Shown here: positions 7,057-13,688 of the stretch, piece after piece
How the letters are laid out: each line of letters opens with the position of its first letter
Position numbering within the stretch: the stretch's first letter is position 1
Assembly (NCBI GenBank): GCA_910576925.1
Contig: CAJTKB010000036.1
Span: forward strand, 1 to 15,457
Length of the DNA: 15,457 bases
Source of the DNA: an uncultured Bacilli bacterium
Lineage (GTDB): Bacteria; Bacillota_I; Bacilli_A; RF39; UBA660
Direction: 5' to 3'
Position numbers and translations under genes: made by a program
Notes under the pieces: generated by a model
What the model was told of the DNA's origin: nothing
The model's input: only the letters and a program-made list of their open reading frames with translations
The model's database searches: none

Positions 7057-8079
7057 ATGATAACTTGTGAATATGCAAATATAGCTACTATAGCTTTAGG
7101 AAATATTAGATATTTTAATATTCCTTATGGGAAAAGTGATAAATTTATTACTCAACTGGTAAAGAAGAATTTCATTGTTATTAGTCAATTATATAAGAAG
7201 TATGAGAATAATGAAGATATTTGTAAGTACGAATTAGATGTTTATATACCTAAAATTGTTGATTATAATTCTATTATGCTTTCATATGAGTTTATAAAAA
7301 AAGCCGAACAAGATATTTATGGAGGGGACAGAAAACTTTATAATTATCATATTTCTGATAGTGATTATGATTATTATAATGAAGGTCAAGCTAAGATATT
7401 TAGACTTTATGAATTCGGTTTAGATAATTTGCCGCTTCTTGATAATTTTCTTATGGAAGCTGATGAGTTTATTAATAATATTAGAAATGATATAAACACC
7501 TCTAAGAGTGAAGATATGCTCTTAGAAATAATTAATAGAGGTAGAAATATAAGTGATGTATTTTTATATTTTGTATATGAAAAATTAGGATTATTATCTG
7601 ATGATAAAAAATTAATGTTTAAATATTATAGAGAATTTGATTTAGAAAGATTACTTGTAGGAAATTTAAAAAAGTATCCTCTTAATAATGATAATTCTGG
7701 TCTTATAAGTATATTCGAAGATAAGATGTATAAATCTACTCTTACAAAGATGAATCATATGAGAGAAATTAGACATCATTTAATAGAATATGGTTATAAT
7801 GTTGATGAAAAAATTAGTATGACTATTGTTTGCGATATTTATAATGTAATTATTATCAAAATAATTCATAATACTTTAATTGTTTGGTCTCCAAAGAAGT
7901 TTAATAATTTTCAAAAAGAAAATTTATTATCTATATTGGAACAAGTTAAAATAATAGATAATTGCAATAAAGATGAAATAGAAGTTTACTTTGATATGTT
8001 TAATTATGATAGTGATTATTCAGTAAATGTTACTGATGTTTATAAATATGTGGAAAAGATTAAGGTAAAGTCAAAATAA
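7057..8079 (+). CDS. Hypothetical protein, partner of the HELVH protein
   Basis: This 340-residue protein starts at ATG 7057 with AGGTGA (7044-7049) 7 nt upstream. It has no signal peptide and no clear membrane segment, and I see no catalytic motif. It is rich in Tyr, Asn, Asp, Ile and Lys. Alternating hydrophobic and charged stretches suggest a mixed alpha/beta cytoplasmic protein. A feature to check is a His-containing segment, NHMREIRHHLIEYGY (around residues 230-244). It follows the HELVH gene by 15 nt with no promoter or terminator between them and ends at a strong terminator. The two are therefore almost certainly co-transcribed and may act together. Family and function are not recognised. 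Confidence 0.75.
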   Translation: MITCEYANIATIALGNIRYFNIPYGKSDKFITQLVKKNFIVISQLYKKYENNEDICKYELDVYIPKIVDYNSIMLSYEFIKKAEQDIYGGDRKLYNYHISDSDYDYYNEGQAKIFRLYEFGLDNLPLLDNFLMEADEFINNIRNDINTSKSEDMLLEIINRGRNISDVFLYFVYEKLGLLSDDKKLMFKYYREFDLERLLVGNLKKYPLNNDNSGLISIFEDKMYKSTLTKMNHMREIRHHLIEYGYNVDEKISMTIVCDIYNVIIIKIIHNTLIVWSPKKFNNFQKENLLSILEQVKIIDNCNKDEIEVYFDMFNYDSDYSVNVTDVYKYVEKIKVKSK

Positions 8080-8085
8080 TTTTTT

Positions 8086-8115
8086 AGTAATTTATATTCT
8101 GTAAATTACTTTTTT
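8086..8115 (+). terminator. Intrinsic terminator of the HELVH operon
   Basis: A perfect 9-bp stem AGTAATTTA/TAAATTACT (8086-8094, 8102-8110) with a 7-nt loop is followed by five more T, 6 nt after the stop codon. Confidence 0.85.
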
Positions 8116-8116
8116 A

Positions 8117-8146
8117 TTGTCTGTTAACTAAATATTGAAATATAAT
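8117..8146 (+). promoter_or_regulatory. Possible upstream promoter before the DUF4143 ATPase
   Basis: TTGTCT (8117-8122), an 18-nt spacer and TATAAT (8141-8146) form a second candidate promoter about 85 nt upstream of the stronger one. A transcript from here would carry a leader of roughly 100 nt. The -10 is perfect but such matches are frequent in AT-rich DNA. Confidence 0.35.
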
Positions 8147-8203
8147 ACGACAAAATAGTGAATTGCTATGTGTTAAAATATTGAAAATAAGGAAGACTAG
8201 TTC

Positions 8204-8232
8204 TTGAAATATACTTAGATATCATTTATAAT
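8204..8232 (+). promoter_or_regulatory. Sigma-A promoter for the DUF4143 ATPase gene
   Basis: TTGAAA (8204-8209), a 17-nt spacer and TATAAT (8227-8232) lie 22 nt before the ATG at 8255, giving a very short leader with the ribosome binding site GGGGGAG (8245-8251). Confidence 0.78.
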
Positions 8233-8254
8233 ATGATGAATATTGGGGGAGTTT

Positions 8255-9520
8255 ATGGATTATATAAATAGGATAGTAGATGAAGAAATTGTTAATAAAT
8301 TATCGAATAGTGGTATTTTATTTATAGAAGGAGCAAGAGGAGTAGGAAAGAGTGTAACGCTTGAAAGATTTTCAAAGAGTACTTTGAATATACAAGATGA
8401 TGATAATTTAGAAAACTATATTTTACTTGCTAGTACAAAACCTTCATTGTTATTAAAAGGTGAGAGACCTAGATTAATCGATGAATGGCAAGTTATTTCG
8501 AAAATTTTTGTTCCTATTAAATTTTTTGTAGATAAAATTGGAGGAAATAGTCAATATATTCTTACAAGTTCAATGATGAAAAAATTTGATAACTGTTTTG
8601 AAAAAGAAATTAGAAATTATCCCTCTATTAAGATGAGAACTATGACTTTATTTGAAAGTGGAGATTCAAATGGAAGCATTTCCTTAAAAAGGCTATTAGA
8701 TGGATATAGAGATATAGAAGGAAATAAGAGTAAGTTAACATATAAAGATATAGCTTTTATTTTATGTAGAGGTGGTTTTCCTAACTCTATTAATTTATCA
8801 AAAGAGAAATCATTAGAATTTATAAAAAAATATGTTGATAATTTATGTAATAATGATATTTCAAAAGTAGATGATGTAAAAAGAAATTCAACGATTGCCA
8901 AGGAAATATTAAAGTCTTATTCTAAGATGATTTCTACTACAGACTCTAATAAATCACTGTTTTCTGATGTGCAAAATAGTCATTCTGTAAGTGACAGAAC
9001 TATTATCGATTATTTAGAAGCATTTAAAAGATTATATATAATTGATGAAATTAAAGCTTGGAAGCCTAATATTAGAACTAGTACTTCAATTAGAACTACT
9101 CCAAAAAAGAATTTAATAGATCCTTCTATTGCTATTTGTGCTCTTAATTATTCTTTAAATGATATTATGTTTGATGTGAAAAAATTTAATATGTTATTTA
9201 AAAATCTAGTATATAGAGACTTGAGTGTATATGCAGAGTCTTTGGGCGCTACTATAATGTATTATAAAGATAGATATAATTTAGAATGTGATTTTGTTTT
9301 AAAATTTGATAATAATAGGTATATTTTTATAAATGCTGTTTTAGTTAATTCGTTGATAGATGATGCAGTAGATAAACTTATAAAGTTAAAGGATCTTGTT
9401 ACTAGCAGTAAAGAGAATATAGGAAGTATTTTGTTTATGATGGTTTTAACAGGTGGAGATAGTTCATATGTTACAAAAGAAGGGGTGTTAGTTGTACCAG
9501 TTGGTTGTTTTAGAAATTAG
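8255..9520 (+). CDS. AAA+ ATPase with C-terminal DUF4143 domain
   Basis: This 421-residue protein starts at ATG 8255; the TTG at 8243 lies partly in the ribosome binding site. Walker A is GARGVGKS (26-33). Walker B is RLIDEWQ (Asp76, Glu77). A sensor-like ILTSS follows, then the family-typical stretch MRTMTLFESGDSNGSISL. The C-terminal part matches the DUF4143 domain: YYKDRYNLECDFVL and a final beta core. Most family members end this core with an iE-x-K-like segment resembling PD-(D/E)xK nucleases. Here it reads FINAVLV, so the Glu and Lys are missing. The family is widespread in bacteria and archaea, often in many copies per genome, and its function is unsettled. The gene has its own promoter and no partner. 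The family call is firm, the role open. Confidence 0.88.
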   Translation: MDYINRIVDEEIVNKLSNSGILFIEGARGVGKSVTLERFSKSTLNIQDDDNLENYILLASTKPSLLLKGERPRLIDEWQVISKIFVPIKFFVDKIGGNSQYILTSSMMKKFDNCFEKEIRNYPSIKMRTMTLFESGDSNGSISLKRLLDGYRDIEGNKSKLTYKDIAFILCRGGFPNSINLSKEKSLEFIKKYVDNLCNNDISKVDDVKRNSTIAKEILKSYSKMISTTDSNKSLFSDVQNSHSVSDRTIIDYLEAFKRLYIIDEIKAWKPNIRTSTSIRTTPKKNLIDPSIAICALNYSLNDIMFDVKKFNMLFKNLVYRDLSVYAESLGATIMYYKDRYNLECDFVLKFDNNRYIFINAVLVNSLIDDAVDKLIKLKDLVTSSKENIGSILFMMVLTGGDSSYVTKEGVLVVPVGCFRN

Positions 9521-9542
9521 TATATATTTAATTCGTCTTAGA

Positions 9543-9571
9543 TTGTATAAATTATAAAAATTTTGTATAAT
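9543..9571 (+). promoter_or_regulatory. Sigma-A promoter for deoD-add
   Basis: TTGTAT (9543-9548), a 17-nt spacer and TATAAT (9566-9571) precede a strong AAGGAGGA ribosome binding site (9593-9600) and the ATG at 9604. I see no riboswitch-like structure in the short leader. Confidence 0.75.
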
Positions 9572-9603
9572 GAAGTTGATATTAATAAAAATAAGGAGGA
9601 TTT

Positions 9604-10314
9604 ATGACACCACATATTGAAGCTAAAAAAGAAGATATAAGTAAAATAGTTATAATGCCAGGAGATCCTAAAAGAGCTGAACTAATTGCAAAGAGTTATT
9701 TAGATGATTATAGAATGGTAAGTGAAGTTAGAGGGATGAAAACATATACTGGTACTTATAAAGGAACAAATATTACTGTAATGCCATCTGGAATGGGATG
9801 TCCTAGTATGGGAATTTATTCTTATGAACTATTTAAATTTTACGAAGTAGAAAAAATTATTAAGGTTGGTACTTGTGGATCATATATTGATAATTTTAAT
9901 ATGGGAGATTTGTTATTAGTTGATAAGAGTTTTTCTGAATCTACTTATGCTTTAGTTCAAGATAATATTTCTATGAATTTAGTTGATTCTAGTAGTGATT
10001 TAAATAGTATTATCAAATCTACTGCTAAAGAATTAGGACAAGATATATTTAGTGGAGTAATTCATTGCAGTGATGTATTTTATGAGGAAGATTCTGATTA
10101 TAAAAATAAACTTTATGAGAAATATGGATGTATTGCTTGTGAAATGGAGAGTTTTGCTCTTTTACATAATGCAAAAAAATTTGGAAGGGATGCAACAGAA
10201 ATTCTTACGGTGACAGATAATTTAGTTACTGGTGAGAGACTTTCTAGTGATGATAGACAAAATAGAGTTGGCGATATGATTGTTTTAGCTTTAGAGAGTG
10301 CAATTAGATTATGA
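9604..10314 (+). CDS. deoD: Purine nucleoside phosphorylase, DeoD type
   Basis: This cytoplasmic enzyme splits purine (deoxy)nucleosides with phosphate into free base and (deoxy)ribose 1-phosphate for salvage. At 236 residues it has the standard length of the hexameric DeoD type. Landmarks are His4 (MTPHIEA), the phosphate loop PGDPKRA (Gly20, Arg24), Arg43, VGTCGS (88-93), the ribose-contacting CEMESFA (179-185), and the catalytic pair Asp205 in VTDNLVTGE and Arg218 in SSDDRQNR. These correspond to Asp204 and Arg217 of the E. coli enzyme. The phosphate-binding Arg87 of E. coli is Lys here, a conservative change. The last codon overlaps the add start by 4 nt (ATGA), so translation is probably coupled. 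Adenosine deaminase next door would supply inosine. Confidence 0.96.
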   Translation: MTPHIEAKKEDISKIVIMPGDPKRAELIAKSYLDDYRMVSEVRGMKTYTGTYKGTNITVMPSGMGCPSMGIYSYELFKFYEVEKIIKVGTCGSYIDNFNMGDLLLVDKSFSESTYALVQDNISMNLVDSSSDLNSIIKSTAKELGQDIFSGVIHCSDVFYEEDSDYKNKLYEKYGCIACEMESFALLHNAKKFGRDATEILTVTDNLVTGERLSSDDRQNRVGDMIVLALESAIRL

Positions 10315-11291
10315 TAGATTTAAAAAAATTACCAAAGGTAGAACTACATCTACATTTAGATGGTTCTGTAAGAATAGAGACTGCTGCAGAAATTTTGGAA
10401 CAAGATATTGACGTTGTGAAATCTAATATGATTGCGCCTAAAAAGTGTTCTGATTTAAATGAATATTTAACTAAGTTTGACTATCCTAGTGTTATTTTAC
10501 AATCAAGAGAAAATTTGGAGAGAGTTGCATATGAACTAGCCCTTGATTTAGTAGATGATGGAGTAATATATGCTGAGGTTAGATTTGCACCTTTAAAACA
10601 TATTAAGAAAGGTCTTAGTATAAATGAAGTGGTAGAAGCTGTTTTGTTGGGTTTTAGTAAGGTAGATATTAAGATTAATCTAATTTTGTGTATGATGAGG
10701 GATATGAGTAGTTTTGATAATTTGAAAGTTATAGATATTGCTAAAAAATATTTAAATAAAGGAGTTTGTGCTATTGATTTAGCAGGGGCTGAAGCTTTAT
10801 TTGAGACTAGTTCTTTTCAAGAGTTATTTAATTATGCTAATAGTGTAGAAGTTCCTTTTACAATTCATGCTGGAGAAGCAGATGGAATTTTAAGTATAGA
10901 GTCTGCAATTAATTTCGGTGCCTTAAGAATAGGACATGGTGTTAGATTGCTTGAAGATTCTTCTTTGATGGAAATAGTTAGGGATAGAAAGATTTTGCTT
11001 GAAATCTGTCCTACTAGTAATATTCAAACTAATGTAGTTGATAGTTATGGAAATCATCCTATTAAAAATTATTATGATTATGAAATTAACGTCTCAATTA
11101 ATACAGATAACAGAACAGTTTCTAACACTACTCTTACTGAAGAATACGAACATTTAATTAATGAATTGGAGTTCAGTGTTGAAGAGATTGTTGATATTAA
11201 TAAGATGGCAATAAAGGCAGCATTTTTGACTGATGATGAAAAAATGCAACTTTTAAATGAATATAATAATATTATTGATTGTTTACTTTAA
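10311..11291 (+). CDS. add: Adenosine deaminase
   Basis: This enzyme converts adenosine or deoxyadenosine to inosine or deoxyinosine, the step before phosphorolysis by the adjacent DeoD. Its 326 residues form the amidohydrolase-type barrel with all zinc and catalytic motifs. HLHLDGS carries zinc ligands His13 and His15. YAEVRFAP is present, and HAGE gives His186 and catalytic Glu189. IGHGVR gives His209. ICPTSNIQT is present, and NTDNRTVSNTTL gives zinc ligand Asp266. The usual second Asp of the NTDD motif is Asn267 here; I recall this variant from other Firmicutes ADAs, though I cannot check. The ATG overlaps the deoD stop by 4 nt, so the two form one operon from the promoter at 9543. Confidence 0.95.
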   Translation: MIDLKKLPKVELHLHLDGSVRIETAAEILEQDIDVVKSNMIAPKKCSDLNEYLTKFDYPSVILQSRENLERVAYELALDLVDDGVIYAEVRFAPLKHIKKGLSINEVVEAVLLGFSKVDIKINLILCMMRDMSSFDNLKVIDIAKKYLNKGVCAIDLAGAEALFETSSFQELFNYANSVEVPFTIHAGEADGILSIESAINFGALRIGHGVRLLEDSSLMEIVRDRKILLEICPTSNIQTNVVDSYGNHPIKNYYDYEINVSINTDNRTVSNTTLTEEYEHLINELEFSVEEIVDINKMAIKAAFLTDDEKMQLLNEYNNIIDCLL

Positions 11292-11311
11292 CTTCTTTAA
11301 ATGTTAAAAAT

Positions 11312-11335
11312 AATTAATATATTTTTATTAATTTT
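11312..11335 (+). terminator. Weak AT-only hairpin after add
   Basis: AATTAATA/TATTAATT (11312-11319, 11326-11333) with a 6-nt loop ends in a short T run. All pairs are A-T, so it may be a weak terminator or chance in AT-rich DNA. Confidence 0.3.
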
Positions 11336-11345
11336 GGTGTAGGGG

Positions 11346-11373
11346 TTTATTTTTTATAAAAATGTAGTATGAT
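11346..11373 (+). promoter_or_regulatory. Possible promoter for the HipA-like kinase gene
   Basis: TATGAT (11368-11373) lies 28 nt before the ATG at 11401. The best -35 at reasonable spacing is only TTTATT (11346-11351). TTGGTG/TATAAA (11334-11360) is an alternative with a short 15-nt spacer. The gene must have a promoter near here, but which one is uncertain. Confidence 0.3.
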
Positions 11374-11400
11374 ATGCTAAGTTTGTAGGGGGAATTATTA

Positions 11401-12318
11401 ATGTTAGATATATTTAATAAATATCGTCAGATTGATGGGATAATAGATCTAGATAAAGTGATAGGGTTAGAGAAAATTGAAAAAAGAACATATGGTTCAA
11501 GAGAAAAACAGTGGTTTCTTTTTGATTCTAATTTAATCTTATTCAAAGAAGAAAAATTACCATTCGAAGCAATAAAAGAGATAATAAATGAAGAAATAGC
11601 TCTTCAATATGGTTTGGATAATGTTTCATATGATATCGCAAAATATGCTGGAAAATACGGAACTATATCACTTGATTTTATAAAAGAAAAAAATTTTGTA
11701 CAATTTCTATTTTTACTTTTTAAAAGGCCCAAAATATCTAATGATTTAACAACGATATGTAATATTTTGGAAGATATTGTTATAGATAGAGAAATAATAA
11801 TTTCATTTGCAAATACAATATTTAGAAATTATTTGTTAGATATATTTACAGCACAACGAGATCGTAATGTTAGCAATCAAGGTTTCCTATATGATGAAAA
11901 TGGTTATAGATTGGCGCCTAGATATGATTCTAGTGGTAGCTTTTTAACTATAACAGCTAGAGAAAAATTAGAAAGGTTTTGTAATCAATATGAGAGTGAT
12001 ATGCTTATAAAATATAAGGGATATCGTTCTAAATTTACTCTTTATCCTGAAACTGTAAAAATGGATTCAATTAGTGTATTATTAGATATAAAATATTCTA
12101 ATATTGTACATAATAATTTTTATTTATATGAAGTTTTAAAAATTCTAGATAGTGAAATAGATAAAATATATAATATAGATATGAATGAAATTTTTAAGAA
12201 ACTAGAATCTTATAATATATTTATGGAAGCATATTTTAAAAGATTTTTAAAATGCGTATTTGAGATAAAGAAAAAAGAGTATGAAGAAAAAGAAAAAGTA
12301 TATAGAAAAATTTATTAA
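11401..12318 (+). CDS. Orphan HipA-like kinase-fold protein
   Basis: This 305-residue protein starts at ATG 11401, 6 nt after AGGGGGAA (11387-11394). The central part carries a signature of HipA-family Ser/Thr kinases. AQRDRNVSNQGF (Asp154, Asn159) matches the catalytic DRHxxN-type loop. Eighteen residues on, LAPRYDSS supplies Tyr175-Asp176, like the metal-binding YD of HipA. Upstream, LILFKEE (Lys49) and INEEIALQYGL (Glu64/65) fit the ATP-anchoring Lys and Glu of the N-lobe. The His of DRH is Asn. The C-terminal ~100 residues are helical and end in a charged coil-like segment. It is shorter than E. coli HipA and lacks an N-terminal HipB-binding extension. No helix-turn-helix antitoxin gene flanks it. 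It may be a regulatory kinase of the short HipA/CtkA-like type; substrate unknown. Confidence 0.68.
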   Translation: MLDIFNKYRQIDGIIDLDKVIGLEKIEKRTYGSREKQWFLFDSNLILFKEEKLPFEAIKEIINEEIALQYGLDNVSYDIAKYAGKYGTISLDFIKEKNFVQFLFLLFKRPKISNDLTTICNILEDIVIDREIIISFANTIFRNYLLDIFTAQRDRNVSNQGFLYDENGYRLAPRYDSSGSFLTITAREKLERFCNQYESDMLIKYKGYRSKFTLYPETVKMDSISVLLDIKYSNIVHNNFYLYEVLKILDSEIDKIYNIDMNEIFKKLESYNIFMEAYFKRFLKCVFEIKKKEYEEKEKVYRKIY

Positions 12319-12384
12319 AATAATAAATGAAGTGGAAAATATTTCTAAAGATATATGTAAAAAAAACAATAGAAGGGTTTAGGT

Positions 12385-12427
12385 AAAATAATAGAATTAT
12401 TGACTACTAGTAATTAACTATTATTTT
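12385..12427. promoter_or_regulatory. Perfect 10-bp inverted repeat upstream of the HI0933-family gene
   Basis: AAAATAATAG (12385-12394) and CTATTATTTT (12418-12427) are exact inverted copies. Inside them AATTA/TAATT can pair as well, giving a long hairpin. The right arm overlaps the candidate -35 of the downstream promoter. It could terminate the HipA-like transcript or be an operator; the sequence does not decide. Confidence 0.4.
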
Positions 12428-12442
12428 CTATTATGGTACAAT
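12414..12442 (+). promoter_or_regulatory. Candidate promoter for the flavoprotein pair
   Basis: TTAACT (12414-12419), a 17-nt spacer and TACAAT (12437-12442) lie 22 nt before the ATG at 12465. TTGACT (12400-12405) with TATTTT (12422-12427) is a poorer alternative. GGAAGTGA (12453-12460) is the ribosome binding site. Confidence 0.45.
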
Positions 12443-12464
12443 AATTGTAAATGGAAGTGATCAT

Positions 12465-13688
12465 ATGAAAAAAATAGTTGTAATAGGTGGTGGAGCATCT
12501 GGTATAGTGGCAGCAATAAGAGCAAAAAAAGCTAATAATGAGGTTATAGTTTTAGAAAGAAATAGTAAATGTCTAAAAAAATTACTTATTACTGGAAATG
12601 GAAGATGTAATTATTATAATGATAATCAAGATTTAGTTCATTATCATAGTAGTAATGAAGAGCTTATTGAAGATATAATTACAAAAAGGAATTTAGAAAT
12701 ACTTAAAAATTTTTTTGAAAGAATAGGTATTATTCCAAGTGTTAAGGAAGGTTATTATTACCCATATTCAAATCAAGCAATTAGTATAGAAAATTCGCTA
12801 CTTTTAACAGCTAAAGAGAAGGGTGTAAAAATAATTACTGATTGTTTAGTAGAAGATATTTTTAAAGAAAAAAATAAGTTTCTTATAAAAACAGATAAAG
12901 ATATATATGAATTTGATAAAGTTATTATATCAGTCGGTGGTTGTTCTGCTCCAAAGACGGGAAGTGATGGTAACTTTTATCACATTATAGAAAAGTTTAA
13001 TCATACTATCATAAAGCCACTTCCTGCTCTTGTTCAATTAAATACATCAGGAAATTTTTTAAATAATTGGTCTGGTATTAGAGTTAATGCTAATATTAAG
13101 CTATATGAAGATGATAAATATATAAAAGAGGAAAATGGAGAACTTTTATTAACTAATTATGGAGTTAGTGGGATATGTATTATGCAATTAAGTGGCCTAG
13201 TATCTCGTGGTCTTTACATGAATAAAAAGGAAGAAATTGTCATTAATTTTTTAAAAGATTTTGCAAGAACCAGAGATGATTTTATAAAATTTATGGATAA
13301 TAGGTATTTGTTGTTACCTAATAGAAATATAACAGAACTACTCGATACAGTGTTAAATTATAAACTTATTAATGTGTTAGTTAAGCAGGCATCTATTTCT
13401 AATACTAAAAAGTGGGATCAATTAAGTCCTAAAGAAAAAAATATTTTAGCTAAAATGTTTGTTGAATTTAGATTAAATATTATTAGTACCAATTCTTTTG
13501 AAAGAGCTCAAACTACTACAGGTGGAGTTAGTCTAGCAGAAATTAATTTAAATACAATGGAGTCATTAATTGTTAAAAATTTATATTTTACAGGTGAAGT
13601 TATTGATATAGATGGTGATTGTGGGGGTTATAATTTGACATTATCATTTATAAGTGGAATACTTGCAGGAGATGATGCTAGTGATTAG
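12465..13688 (+). CDS. FAD-dependent oxidoreductase, HI0933/YhiN family
   Basis: This 407-residue flavoprotein belongs to the HI0933 (PF03486) family, whose members are often labelled NAD(P)/FAD-dependent or aminoacetone-oxidase-like; the physiological substrate is generally unknown. It shows the dinucleotide-binding start IGGGASG (7-13) and the family box TGNGRCNYYND near residue 45. The second FAD contact is in VIISVGGCSAPKTGSDG. The C-terminal signature TTGGVSLAEIN is followed by LYFTGEVIDIDGDCGGYNL, which closes the FAD site. Length is normal and the protein appears intact and cytoplasmic. The stop overlaps the chosen start of the next flavoprotein gene by 8 nt, so the two are translationally coupled and may act together. 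Confidence 0.93.
   Translation: MKKIVVIGGGASGIVAAIRAKKANNEVIVLERNSKCLKKLLITGNGRCNYYNDNQDLVHYHSSNEELIEDIITKRNLEILKNFFERIGIIPSVKEGYYYPYSNQAISIENSLLLTAKEKGVKIITDCLVEDIFKEKNKFLIKTDKDIYEFDKVIISVGGCSAPKTGSDGNFYHIIEKFNHTIIKPLPALVQLNTSGNFLNNWSGIRVNANIKLYEDDKYIKEENGELLLTNYGVSGICIMQLSGLVSRGLYMNKKEEIVINFLKDFARTRDDFIKFMDNRYLLLPNRNITELLDTVLNYKLINVLVKQASISNTKKWDQLSPKEKNILAKMFVEFRLNIISTNSFERAQTTTGGVSLAEINLNTMESLIVKNLYFTGEVIDIDGDCGGYNLTLSFISGILAGDDASD

Noticed and set aside
12327..12386. 19-codon open frame after the HipA-like gene
   Set aside because: No ribosome binding site; composition is what AT-rich intergenic DNA would give. It is not a HipB candidate, being far too short for a helix-turn-helix protein.
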